NCBI GenBank assembly: GCA_905250075.1
Contig: CAJNOP010000076.1
Location: forward strand, 576,104 to 640,103
Reading direction: 5' to 3'
Length of the DNA: 64,000 nucleotides
DNA from: Rotaria sp. Silwood1
Lineage: Eukaryota; Rotifera; Eurotatoria; Philodinida; Philodinidae
A program made the position numbers and the translations under genes. The notes beneath the pieces are model-generated. The model made no database searches. It was not told the DNA's origin and saw only the letters and a list, made by a program, of their open reading frames with translations. This document shows positions 1 through 11,900 of this stretch, piece after piece. Numbering within the stretch: the stretch's first letter is position 1; the number at the start of each line of letters is the position of its first letter.

Positions 1-3000
1 ACAATTGTGATTGCTCATCGTTTGAGTACAATACGAAATGCTGATTTAATCATAGCATTAGACAGAGGCGAAGTGTTTGAATATGGAACTCATAATGTTT
101 TGATGGATGGCAAAGGTCTTTATTATGAATTAGTAATTGCACAACAACGTAAAGAAAAACATGAAGATGATGAGTCATCCGATGAAGATCAACCGATAGA
201 ATTACTTGATAAAAGTAATGAATAAATAAAATAAAAATTGATATATGACCTATTTTGCTTTAGATGTTTTACTTCGTCGACGTACGATGTCATTTGGTTC
301 AGTACAATCAATACAATCTGACATTCCTGATGTTTATGAAATGGATGATACAACAATTGAAATAAAAAATAAACAAATTTTTCGTAAACCATTTATTTTT
401 AAAATTCTTAATCTTAATTTACCAGAAATAAACTGGATTATACTCGGATGTGCAACATCAATTCTATTCGGTGCTATTACACCGGTAGGTCAATGCTTCA
501 AAAGAATTTTTTCTTTGTTATGTATTGTGAAATATGATCTAAAAGCAGCGTTGGATTATAGGAGTGAAAATTTAGATCTAGCGCTTTCCTTGACAGGTCA
601 TAACAGACACTGGTGAACGATCATTACAGACCGTGGTAGTCGTAGGTCAGAAATTGTCATAGATTGTGATAGACGCTAGCCAGAGACCATGACAACTGCT
701 AATAATAGACCGTCACAGGACGTGACAGATGCTGACCAAAGACTATCACAGACTGTGACAAATGCTAGTCAGAAACCATCATAGGTCGTGACAATCTCTG
801 ACCAGAAACCATTAAAGACCGTAATAGACGCTAGTAGAAGGCCATCAAAGACCTTATATCAATAATATCTCGTTATAATATATGACCTATTTCCTTATTA
901 CATACTTAGAGAATGCATTGTGTTTCACATTTTAATCTCGTATACCTTGTACTAACAGCTTTTTTATTTTATTTTAGTTATTTGCATTATTTTTCTCAGA
1001 AATTTATAGTTTATTTGCTGAACCAGATGTTGGCAAAGCCAATATACAAACACGTAACTACGCACTAGTTATCTTTTTTATTGGTATTGGTGGTGGTTTA
1101 TGTCAATGTCTAAGTAGTATCGCTTTTTCTAAAAGTGGGGAAGCACTAACAATGCGCATGCGTATTATATCTTTTGCATCCATGCTAAGACAAGAAGTAG
1201 CTTGGTTTGACAGGGAAGAAAATAGTCTTGGTGCTTTAGTAACTCAACTATCATCAGATACATCAAATTTAAAAGTAATTGAAAAATATTTAATTAATCA
1301 TAGTCGTCAAAAAAAAAGAAGCTATTCTTTTAGGGTCTATCTGGAGTTCGAATGGGTATTATTTTTAATGCAGTAGGTGCAGTTGTATGTGCATTAACAA
1401 TTGCTTTTCAAGCTGGATGGAAATTAACTTTTATTGTTTTATTATTTGTACCATTAATGGTTTTTTCGGGTATTTTACAAGGAAGACGAATGAGCAATAC
1501 AAAGAAAACGAAAGAAAAAAAAAGTGGTCGTTTATCTTGGGAAGAAAAAGGAGGAACGGTAAAAAAATTTATTTATTTTTATTGATTTTTAAAATAACTA
1601 TTTTTCTATTCAAGTATGCCACAGAAGCAATTGATAGTATTCGAACTGTTGTTGGACTTCATCAAGAACAATATTTTATTTCTCATTATGAAGATTGTTT
1701 TAATAAAGAGTTTAAGTAAGATTTTTTTTTTAATAGGAAACTGAAAAAAAAAGCAAATTATTTTCTTTTCTTATAGACGATCAATGATTAAAATACAATT
1801 ACAATCAGTTGGAACAGGTTTAGCTAATTCATTAATGTTTTTTATTCATGCTGCCGCATTTGGATATGGAAGCGTTTTAGTTGAAAATGGAGAGATGAAA
1901 GCTCCTCTTGTATTTCGGTAAATGAATAAATCTATTGACATAGAAGGTAAATTTTTCTTTTAGAGTTTTTTCGGTAATTACCTTTGGTGCAATGAGTGTA
2001 GGACGGTGAGTTAGATTAATAGAAATTTTGTTTTATTAACAATCAAAATTTTGTAGATCAACAGCTATGATACCTGATTATGCAAAAGGAAAAGAAAGTG
2101 CTATTAGAATATTAAATTTAAGTAATCGTCAATCAAACATTGATCCTCAAGATATAAGTGGAACTGTATTAGTAAGTATTCATATATAAAAGTTGAACTC
2201 TAAAATATTACAAATAAAACAAAGCTAACTTTAAAAGCATTCGTACTTATATGAGTATTTATATCTTTGAATAAAGTTAATCTTATGACGAAAAAAAAAA
2301 ATTTTATTTTTTCGAACAATCATTTATAGATAGCTACTACTTTAATGCATGAAAAATAAAAATGACATAAAAATTTAACTGGATGGAAAACGAAAAAAAA
2401 AGCAACCTAATGATCTTCCATGAAAATGTGTCGAAGAAGGAACATATTTACACATCATAAACAGCAGATCAAACAAGGAGTTCAACACTCGTTCTCTTGA
2501 TTATATAAAAGAAACTTTTGACAACATTGAAAGTATCGATGATGAGTTTTGTATATCATCTGTATTGAATGATATCGAGCAAGAGGCGTATAACTATTTG
2601 GAAATAAACAAGCGATACTATCTCATGTTTTAGTTAAGATCTATTACTCGGATACTAGATTAATAATAATTTAAGGAAAAAAATATACTCTACTCGGAAA
2701 AATATCCAAACTGACTCTTATATTTTATTGAATGTGAAAAGCACATAAAATGCTATGGACTATGGAATTATAAATTGAAAATTGAAAATTTTGTCTAAAC
2801 GATTTATTCCATATCTTAGATCAATAAACTTTTTATTAAATAGGAAAAATTGGAAGGCAACGTTCAATTCGATCGAGTTAAATTTGTATATCCATCACGA
2901 CCAAAATTACGTATTTTAAAAGATTTTAATTTATCGGCCAATGCTGGTCAAACAACAGCACTTTGTGGACCAAGTGGTTCAGGGTACATATTAAATCTTA

Positions 3001-3723
3001 AATAGACATATTCGTTTTATTTTAACCCATAATTTTATTTCTAGAAAAAGTACGTGTGTTGCACTTCTCCTTCGATTTTATGATCCATATGAAGGTTGTG
3101 TTCTACTTGATGGTCACGACATTCGAGGATTAAATTTACCATGGTTACGATCCCAACTTGGATTTGTTCAACAAGAACCCGTTTTATTTAACTTAAGTGT
3201 TCGTGATAATATAGCATATGGTGATAATACAAGAAAAGTTTCACAAGCAGAAATTGAACAAGCAGCAAAAAAAGCTAATATTCATGATTCAATTATTGCA
3301 TTTCCTGAGGTTAATTTTAATGAAAAAAAAACTAATAACAATAAAGATAATAATTTCTATTTGTCTTTTTAGGGTTATGATACAATGTGTGGTGCGAAAG
3401 GTAGTCAAATAAGTGGCGGTCAAAAACAACGCATTGCTATCGCACGTGCACTTATACGTGATCCTAAGATTCTTCTTCTCGATGAAGCAACATCAGCGTT
3501 AGATGTTCGTAGTGAAAGAGTTGTTCAAGAAGCTTTAGATGTAGCACGAAATGGTCGGACATGTTTGACTATTGCACACCGTTTAGCAACAATAAGAAAT
3601 TCAGACAAAATTGTTGTTGTCGACCGTGGACGAATTAAGGAAAGTGGTACACATGATGAACTTATGAATCACCGAGGAATCTTTTATAAATTAAATATGG
3701 CTCAGGAACGCAATGATGAATAA
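1..3723 (+). CDS. ABCB-family full transporter (P-glycoprotein/MDR-like), 3' part of gene
   Basis: ATP-driven exporter of the plasma membrane. The 5' part lies outside the window; what remains is the end of nucleotide-binding domain 1 ([13 protein letters not shown]-loop), an acidic linker, transmembrane domain 2 and nucleotide-binding domain 2. Exons read as 1-214, 264-484, 978-1274, 1334-1558 and then six or seven more, joined by 45-75 bp GT-AG introns except the long introns 485-977 and about 2171-2844. NBD2 has Walker A (GPSGSG/KST, split by an intron near 2984-3044), a Q-loop ([10 protein letters not shown]), the ABC signature (SGGQKQR), Walker B ([12 protein letters not shown]) and the H-loop (IAHRLAT), so it should be catalytically intact. 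The chain ends normally at a TAA at 3721. Family assignment is firm; substrate and exact paralog cannot be told from this fragment. Confidence 0.95.
600..890. repeat. Degenerate 33-bp minisatellite inside an ABCB intron (repeat family A)
   Basis: Seven or so diverged units of about 33 bp, each carrying versions of 'atgctagtcagaaaccatca' followed by a 'gtcgtgac'-like end. The tract stops at about 866 and is followed by an AT-rich tail (ataatatctcgttataatat) that also flanks related copies near 16955, 19245 and 54600. It lies wholly inside the 485-977 intron. Unit length was counted by eye over four consecutive units. Confidence 0.75.
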
Positions 3724-5802
3724 GTAGTTCTGTTTTTCTTTGCTGCGTCTTCTTTCAGCCGGTGCTCTATGTATGAACTGTTAGTCTATGTCCGATATAT
3801 TCAAGTTTCTTTTTCTTATATTTTTATGTGCTGTGTAAAAAATTCTTATTTTAATGAATGTGGAAAAATTTTTTTCGAAATCTTTCATGTTAAACAAATA
3901 CAGTAGTATCAACGGATGATCAAGAGTGTTACAGAGTTAAAATATCGTTGTATTTGTGAATAAAATTAAAATTTTATATAAGTATATTTATTTACATGAA
4001 GAATAAATTCTTCTTTCTACAATTAAATGAATGAATTATGATATGTAAAGAAAAATCTACTGCAGATCTTGGTAAATCAATGTACAATTAAGATTTATAT
4101 TTTGAGAAAAATATTTCCTTTTCGATGTTAAATTAAGTTGTTTAACGTGCAGCATCCTCACTGATCAATTCGATATATCAGTATTAATTTTGTGAAATAC
4201 AATCTAAAAGGAGCATTGAAGTAGAAATCTACTCCCTACGCTAACAGGCATTTTAGCAACGTCATATCTATCATTGTCTATGACAGGCTTACAAGAAAAC
4301 ATCTTCAATATTGGCCTGAAAGTTGACGCACATAGGGAACTCAACTATGCCAGATTCTACAAAACAACTCACAAGTTTTGAACAAAATCTCTTCGAGATA
4401 TGAAGCTCACTAGATATATATCCTTTTTAATGAATAGTGTATATAACATGCATTTTATGACAGCTAGTCTAGTTGAGTTCTTTATATGCACAAAGTTCTA
4501 GATCAAAATTTAAAAATATGAGTTTTCGCAAAACCTAGAGTCTTTAGAAAATAAACATGTTGAAAATTTGACAGCTAAGTCAATATCAATAGATATTTAA
4601 ATCATTTTATGATTATTATTAAAGAATTATGTACTATTCATAGGCAAAAAAAACCATTGAAATCATAAAAGTCCGCTGAAGTTCTCTAATTAGGTATAGA
4701 ACTAAAACCTTCTGTGAAATTATTATGAAAGAAAATTGAATTTAAGATATTTGTCTTTAGGCCGTCTTCCAAAACTCATTGAAGCATATTTTTGCAGATA
4801 TATATGTGCGAAGTGAAACGTTTTACCTCCTAATCTAGAAAAAACTATTACAGGATTTATACATGTCATATCTAAAAAGTATTCTTCAATACTTGGTCTT
4901 TTTATTTCCTTAGCCGGTGACTACCACTTTTTCTCGTACATGTCTCTTGAATTAACTTCCAGTTGATACTATTTCTATGATAATTTGCTAAAAGTTGTAG
5001 AATACTCAATTATTATCTAAAGTTTCGATCGGTACACTTCAATTTCGTACATTTCTACCTTCAAATCATATGCAAACTAATTGTGTTTCATAGTTTGATT
5101 AGGGTGAAATTGTGCTAGAAGCTTTTCTCCTTCTTTCCTCTGAAAAGCATATCAGAATAGTATTCAATACATAATGACACGTTCAAAATAATTATTACTC
5201 CTATGACATTAGCTTCAAGTAAATCAATAAGATTATATACAATCTCTACTCATCTAAATATTATTAATGCATCATAAAAATATCCCTTAGTAAATTTATC
5301 AAGTTGTCCTTTATCGTTTTTCTGAAAAAATCGGCATTCAAAAACTATTCTTGACCTTTATGAGATCAAAGTATTGTAAAATGCTCTTTTACAATACAAT
5401 AAAATCCATTCGATTTGGGATAAAGATAATGAATCTCAATACAAGCTATTTTTGTAAATCACGACTATATTCATTATATGATCAAACCAAGATATACAAT
5501 AAATTCGTTTCATTAATTTGTTTTCATCCAATGTCTTAAATAACCAAAACAGCGAGGAAAAAAAACTGCGCGAATGTCTGTCAAGTTTCAATAAACATCA
5601 AGAAGAAAAAAAAAACAACGAAGACGAAAAGGCCGATTAGAATAAACATGCACAGAAAAAAACAACAACAGAGACAACTATTTATGGTTTTCTTTCCTTG
5701 ACTAATAAGCACGTACACATATTTAGACGAAAAACAAAACAAAAACCAATAAGAAGTGACAACCAACTTCTTTGAAGTAGTTTCTAAAGTAAATTATTGA
5801 TT
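3724..5802. other. Intergenic region between convergent genes
   Basis: About 2.1 kb between the ends of the ABCB transporter and the SR factor. It should hold both 3' UTRs; several AATAAA-like signals occur shortly after 3723 (for example near 3960). No coding exon is convincing. About 4370-4690 belongs to a dispersed fold-back family also found near 46.6 and 51.0 kb. The short open frames here have poor codon character. Confidence 0.6.
4370..4690. repeat. Copy of fold-back repeat family C
   Basis: Shares diverged but collinear words with 46640-46860: 'caagttttgaacaaaatctc' then 'ttcgagatatga', an 'aaaataaacatgttgaaaat' word, and an end with 'cataggcaaaaaaaaccatt'. The 51.0 kb copy carries the same core in reverse orientation. 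No coding capacity. Confidence 0.6.
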
Positions 5803-7264
5803 TAATTATCTGCCGGTGATCCTGAACGACTTGCACGACGAACAGCACTTCCACTAGCAACACCATTTCGTTTACCATAATTTGGTGAAGTAGATTTCGA
5901 ACGTGAACGACTTGCTGGTCTATAAATACAAATAAGTTTATCAAATTTGAATAAGAATTTCAAATTAAAAGAAAATAATATTATTGTTTTATAATCGTCT
6001 CAGAGATCTTAGTGGATAGTTGTATCGTCATTCTATCTTTTTGGATAGATCAAGAGTAGCAACTATTGTTATCATCATAGGCAATTTTTCTTTTTCATGT
6101 ACGAATTCAATATTTCAAAAATTTTCATTTACCGTCGCGGTACAGGTGAACGTGAATATGGTGAGCGAGATCGACTACCAGCAGGTCGACGGCGATCTCT
6201 AGCCATTGGAGAACCACTTCGTTGTCGACGATCACGACTAAAATATATTACAATTATTTGATGACATATATATGTATGCGCAAATCTTTACCTTCGTGAT
6301 CGATCACGTCGACCAAAGTTTCCACCACCACCGCCACCACCACGTCCATAACGTGCTTCTTTTTCTCTTGATCTCATTTCCGATGGTGCTTCAAAAACAA
6401 AAACAAACAATATTATCCATTAGACTTAGCATTAAATTTTTATAGAAAATTTTACTTTTACGGTCGCCTCTTGCAAATTCAACTTCAAGTTCTCGACCAA
6501 GTAAACGATAACGATCAAGAGCATGAAGTGCTTCTTCTACAATGAAAATTTAAATTCTTTATTAATTAAAAAAGAATTTCTATTTACCAGCATCACGACT
6601 TTCTTCATATTCAACAAAACCATAACCTAACAAAAAAAAAAACTTTTATCTTCACAGAATTTAAATTATCTTCATTTACCTTTAGCATCTCTTGTATAAT
6701 AATCAACAGGAAGTGTTATATCAACAATACGTCCATATCGACCAAAAATTTTCTTTAAATCTTCATAACTAAATTAAATAAATAAGAATTCACAAAGAAA
6801 AAAAACAAACAAAAATAATCGAATAAAAATAAATTTGATAAGTTTTCTTCTTTAATTGGATAACTCTTTCTCAAATAAACAAAAAGATGCATACGTCTAT
6901 TGTATTTGGTGCTGATGTGTAAATTTGTCTGAGACTGTCTTATTGTATTTGATATGGGAAGTAATTCAGAAAATTATTTTTGGCTTGATTTTGCTTGATT
7001 ATTATGAATAGGTTTGGTGTGTGTGATTTCTTTTGTTGGATCACGTTTGAAACACACCTTAGCAAAAAGAAAAGATCAACATATATGATCGATAGGGAAA
7101 GTATGATCGAACTTTTTTTGAAAAATATTTATTTTAATTTAAGGAAAAAAAAAGATTCTGTTTTCCTTTTTTTTTTTTTGTTTTAAGTTAACATACCGAG
7201 TTTTTTCAGAAAGTCCACGAACATAAAGTGAAGCACTAAGATTACGTGAATGACGACTTGACAT
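5803..7264 (-). CDS. SR-family splicing factor, SRSF10/SRSF12-like
   Basis: Nuclear pre-mRNA splicing regulator. Reading the minus strand from ATG at 7264-7262: MSSRHSRNLSASLYVRGLSE opens an RRM, whose RNP2 is LYVRGL. After a 428 bp intron (6769-7196) the RRM continues through EDLKKIFGRYGRIVDITLPV, RNP1-like GYGFVEYEESRDA and ALDRYRLLGRELEVEFARGD. A Gly-rich run and an RS domain follow (RSRSPYSRSP, SRSRSKSTSPN), and the chain ends GSPADN at a stop at 5805-5803. Domain order and the ALDRYRLLGRELEVEFARG segment match the SRSF10 type, with an N-terminal RRM and a single RS tail. The first intron is much longer than the others, as is common in SR genes that autoregulate through alternative splicing; I saw no poison exon I could prove. 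It is divergent with the stathmin gene. Confidence 0.9.
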
Positions 7265-7644
7265 ATTTATTAAGTTTAATGTAAATGAATATATTCAATA
7301 CACGGAAAAGAAACGCAGAGAAAGAAAGAAAGAAAGAATGGTTTTTCTTTTATGTTTAACCTCTAAATGCATTAATGTTCTATTTGATATGTTGATTTCT
7401 ATTGGTTAAATATGAAAAATCTAGAACATGTGTTCTTTGTGTGTATAGTCCGAATTGCCGGTATTTGTCTTTTATTTTCGTTCTATGAATACTAACAACA
7501 AAATGAAAAGTTTCATGTATAGATAAGATGATATTTGCTATCCTTTTTTTTATTGAAGATATAAAATTTTGAATGTTATATGCGTACTTGTTTTGTTGTA
7601 GATTTCTGTTTTTTTCCAAAAATTTTTGAATATTTCCTGTCAAA
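7265..7644. promoter_or_regulatory. Putative bidirectional promoter between the SR factor and stathmin
   Basis: 380 bp separate the two divergent start codons and must hold both 5' UTRs and promoters unless these genes have distant 5' exons. It contains an AGAAAG-type simple repeat near 7318-7336 and no convincing coding frame. No TATA box or other element is claimed. Confidence 0.45.
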
Positions 7645-8566
7645 ATGGAAAGTAAGTTGACAATAGTAATAGACTTTGTCTTGGTTTTTGTTATCGAGAA
7701 TGCCTAAGAAATTAAATTAACATTAATCGTTTTCCTATTTTATCTCCTGTAAAGGCTCCTATGAATCGTCTTATTATTTTTTTTTTCAAGCACCAAAACG
7801 AAACGGAACAACATTGACAAATGCCGAAGAATCAGCAACTTTAGCTGAGTCATCAGGTGGTCTTGCATTTGAAGTTAAACTTGGTGAATCACCACGACAT
7901 ACTGGAACAATTCATCCACCAACACATTTTCTTTCACCAAGTACAAAAGGAAATCAAAATGATTTAACAACACCATTAACACCAGAAAGTATAACAGAAA
8001 AATTAAAACGTGCTGAAGAACGTCGTCTTAGTTTGGAACAACTTCGTGCAACATTACTTGCAGCAGAAAATAATCGTCCAGTTGAAGTTAGTAAAATAAA
8101 AGATCAACAAGCTGAAGGTAGGAAAATATTTCTTTTATTGAATTGAAAATAAATCTCGTTTTTCTTTTGAATATTTGTAGAATTTAAAAAACAAACTGAA
8201 GAAAAATTACAAAAAAAACTTGAATCAGCAAAAGAAAATCGTGATCGTGTATTACAAGCTAAAGTTGAAAAAGCAAAAGCACCTATTGAAAAAGGTCTTG
8301 CTAGTGTTCAACATAATTTAGCAAAACTTGAAGAAGAACGGCAATTATTACAAGAAAGAATTAATCAAAAATTAAATACAGCTGAAACAAGTAAAGCTAA
8401 ATTTTGTTGTTGATTATTTTGTTTCATTTTTTTTTTCATTTTATATTAAGATCGACAAGAACAATTAGATCGTTTAATGGAAAAACTCAATGAACATGAT
8501 AAAAAAATTGAAGCTATTAAAAGTCAAACTAAAATGGAAACAATTACAAGCGAAGAAACTGAATAA
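7645..8566 (+). CDS. Stathmin-family microtubule regulator
   Basis: Cytosolic protein that sequesters tubulin dimers through a long helix. Start ATG at 7645; exon 1 encodes only ME plus one base, then a 139 bp intron (7652-7790) joins in phase to TPKRNGTTLTNAEES. The N-terminal part contains SSGGLAFEVKLGESP, matching the start of the stathmin-like domain (family form: GQAFELIL). A long, highly charged coiled coil follows (EKLKRAEERRLSLEQLRATL; KLEEERQLLQERINQKL) and the chain ends ETITSEETE at TAA 8564. Two further short introns (about 8119-8180 and 8392-8450) splice in frame. The stathmin-like domain fills nearly the whole chain, as in stathmin itself. No N-terminal Cys-rich membrane anchor like that of SCG10 is seen. 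Confidence 0.9.
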
Positions 8567-8917
8567 AGCAATATTAACTTTACAAAACAATTTTTTTTTT
8601 CTGTATAAAATACGAAACTTTCATTCTGATTATCCCTGTGAATATATATGTATTTTTTCTCTTGCTCTAAAATTGGCAATGATTCATACTTTCTTATCTT
8701 ACACATGCAATATCTTATGCCTGATATATATGTTCGATTTTGTGCAATAAATACTTTTCTTTTCTTTATATAATTTTTTTGCAAAGAAAAAACTATAAAG
8801 AGATTGACTTAGAACTATGAACATTTAAATAGCAAAGACGACAAATTTTTTCTAGATACCAAATGACATTCTATGTCTAGGAAATACAATTAATGTCAGA
8901 CCTAATTGGTGAAAACC

Positions 8918-11900
8918 ATGCAGTGTAAGATATCTTCAACTGTCTTTTTTTCTTATTAAATATTTCTTATTCGTGTTTCAGTTCATCTCCCTCCAAAGAT
9001 GTTGATTCACTATTAGATGAGTTTGATTTAACATCATCACCTATTGACGATCAATTATTCGATATTCCAGTATTGCCATCACTTCCTAGTCTTGAAAGTA
9101 TACTTTATGAACACGATCCAACATTTGATAATTTATCATTATCATCATCAATACAAAATCAAAATCTTCAACAAGATAATGATAATTCTATTAACAATTT
9201 AAATAATCGTCATTCCTCTCAACCATCATCAGCATCATTTGATTCTTTACTTGATATTCATACTAGACCACTTGATAATTATATACTTAAAATTCATCAT
9301 CAACAACAACAAGATGCTATAAGTACAGATGAATCATTTGTTGAAATTCCTAAACATAAACAAATAAATCATGGTTCATTATTAAAAATTGATGAATTAC
9401 AAACAATATCAAATCAATTATCACTTTGTATTGAACGTACAAATTATGGTCATCCAACAACAATTGATATACTTTTACATCGTTTAGTTGCTATAGGTAC
9501 AACAAAAAGTGTTGTACTTTTATTTGAATATCAAACACAATCATTAAAACATTGTTTAAATAGTGATTTATCAAATGGTGCTGTATCAGCATTAAATTTT
9601 AATAGTGATGCAACACGTTTATTAGTTGGTTATGCACGTGGACGTATACAAATGTATGATTGTTCAAATGGAAAACTTTTACGTAATATAAGTAATGATA
9701 TACATGGACCTGATACAGCTATATTACATATTAAATTTACACATGATCCAACCATTGCTTTATTTAGTGATAGTGGTGGTAGTGTATATGTATTACAATT
9801 TACACGTCATTTAAAACGTGGTTATCAATCAAAATGTCTTTTTTCTGGTAGTCGTGGTGAAGTATGTACAATTGAACCACTTTTATTTTATCATCAACAA
9901 GATTTATTAACAACAGATACAAATGAAAAATTAGAACAACATCCATTAAAATCATTGTATATAGTTGCATTAGCTACATTTACAAAAGTTTTTTTATTAG
10001 CATTAAAATCACAAAATAATGTTAAAATTTTACGTGTACAACAATTACCTGGAAGTAATACAACATTACCAATACTTAAATGGCAATTTATTATTGTTAA
10101 AGTTAGTGATAAAATTAATTGTATTAATCCAATTCTTGCTGCTGTCAGAGATAGACAATGTATATTCATTCAGGTATATAAATGTTTTGTTTTTATAAAT
10201 ATCGAAAAGAAATTTTTTTTTTTCACAATAATTATTTATTAATAGATACAACATGTACGTGATGATGAAGTGCATATAACACAATTGAAACAGATTACAG
10301 TTGATTATCATATTAAATCATTTTGTTGGTTAAATGCAAGAACTTTTGTATTAGTTGATATGTCTGAACGTGCACATGTTATGTAAGAATTTAGTTTAAG
10401 ATTTTGAAATTTTCGATAAATCATGAGATATAATTTTGTATTATCAGTTAACATATGAAATCGACTGACTTTTTCTTTTTGTACTTATGAAAACTGTACA
10501 AAGAATTTTTGTTGAAAACATTGAATAATAGAGAAAACAGTCACTTGATGATTTTAGTTTTTAGTGAAGTAACATCATGTTTTACATATTCTATATATTG
10601 CAAAGAAAAAAATTGCTCAAACAACGATGCTTACGTTTATGAGACATATTCTTAAGTAAACTAATTTTCTTCTAACTTATTACTACATATTTAAATCATT
10701 AGAATCTCAGAGATGAAGCATGAGGTGGTAGAAAAAATTTTAATGACAACGTACTTTTGAGTTTTTTTTTCCTATAATATTAAGCAATGAACCTAAATCC
10801 AGATAGTAATTTTAATAGTCAATGGGATTTTCTTTTATTAAGATTTTATAGATGAACAAAGATAGTATGGTAGTCTTCAGGTCCTAAAAAACTATTTTTT
10901 TAAATACTCTCATTTTCAAGATAACAAAATGAGGGCTTGATGCGTTTCCTACGGCCTTTCATTAAAAAGTTAAAAGTATTACAAAACCGAAAAAAGACAT
11001 TTTTTAGTCGATTTTTTTAATAAACTTTTTTTGACTATTTTTATGATACTTTCAATTGTTTAGTGGAAGGGTGTAGACAATGTGGCAACCCCTGGCTCTG
11101 TTTTCTTTAAGATGGTATTGTTCAAAAATAGCTTCAACAAACTCTTGTGAAATCTGAAAACTACCGATCCCGATTTTTTAGAAACTTGACCATCATAGTT
11201 CATTTCAGAGCTGAGCAACTACGAACTTTCTCGAGTAGCATTTATTCAAAACATGTGTTCAATATCGTTACAGCATAATTGTCAAAGACAAGTGACTGTA
11301 CTTTTGCATAAGGTCGATAGTAGAAGAAATTAGCAATTTACTTCATCTCTGAAGGGGAGAAAATACGTACGTCGTATCACATTTAACACAACGCATTGTA
11401 TCTAAAAGGATGAAAACGAATACGACAGTTTTTCTCCCCTCAAAATATTGCAAAGTTTCATTTCGCAACGTCTCTGAATCAACTTTTCTAGTCATTCTGC
11501 ACTCCTCTATGGGGTCAACGAACACATGGCCATCGTCCTGAAGATATGGATATGGCTTGAAAACTTGATAAATAGACATTACGAAACAAATCGTTGCAAT
11601 GATATTAGAAGTCACCACTGAATCGATTTCAAGATTGAAATATTTTGGTAGCAGACAAACGACTTTATCTGTTAGAGTGCTTGATACTGGAGTACGAATA
11701 CTTCGAATATTTTGTCCAGCTCTGATCTATCTATGAAATCTCAGTAAAAGAAATATTTCATTGACTATTAAATCACTATATGGATTCAAGCTAATTGCTT
11801 AACATTATTAAAAAGAAAAAATCAATGACATGATTTGTTAAATATTTTCCCACGATATTATATACTTGAACCTTTTCATTTCTTATCAAATTTTACTTCA

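Noticed and set aside
5581-5944. Overlapping minus-strand frames rich in Phe and Val near the end of the SR gene
   Set aside because: Out of frame with the RS-domain exon and driven by T-rich sequence in the 3' UTR.
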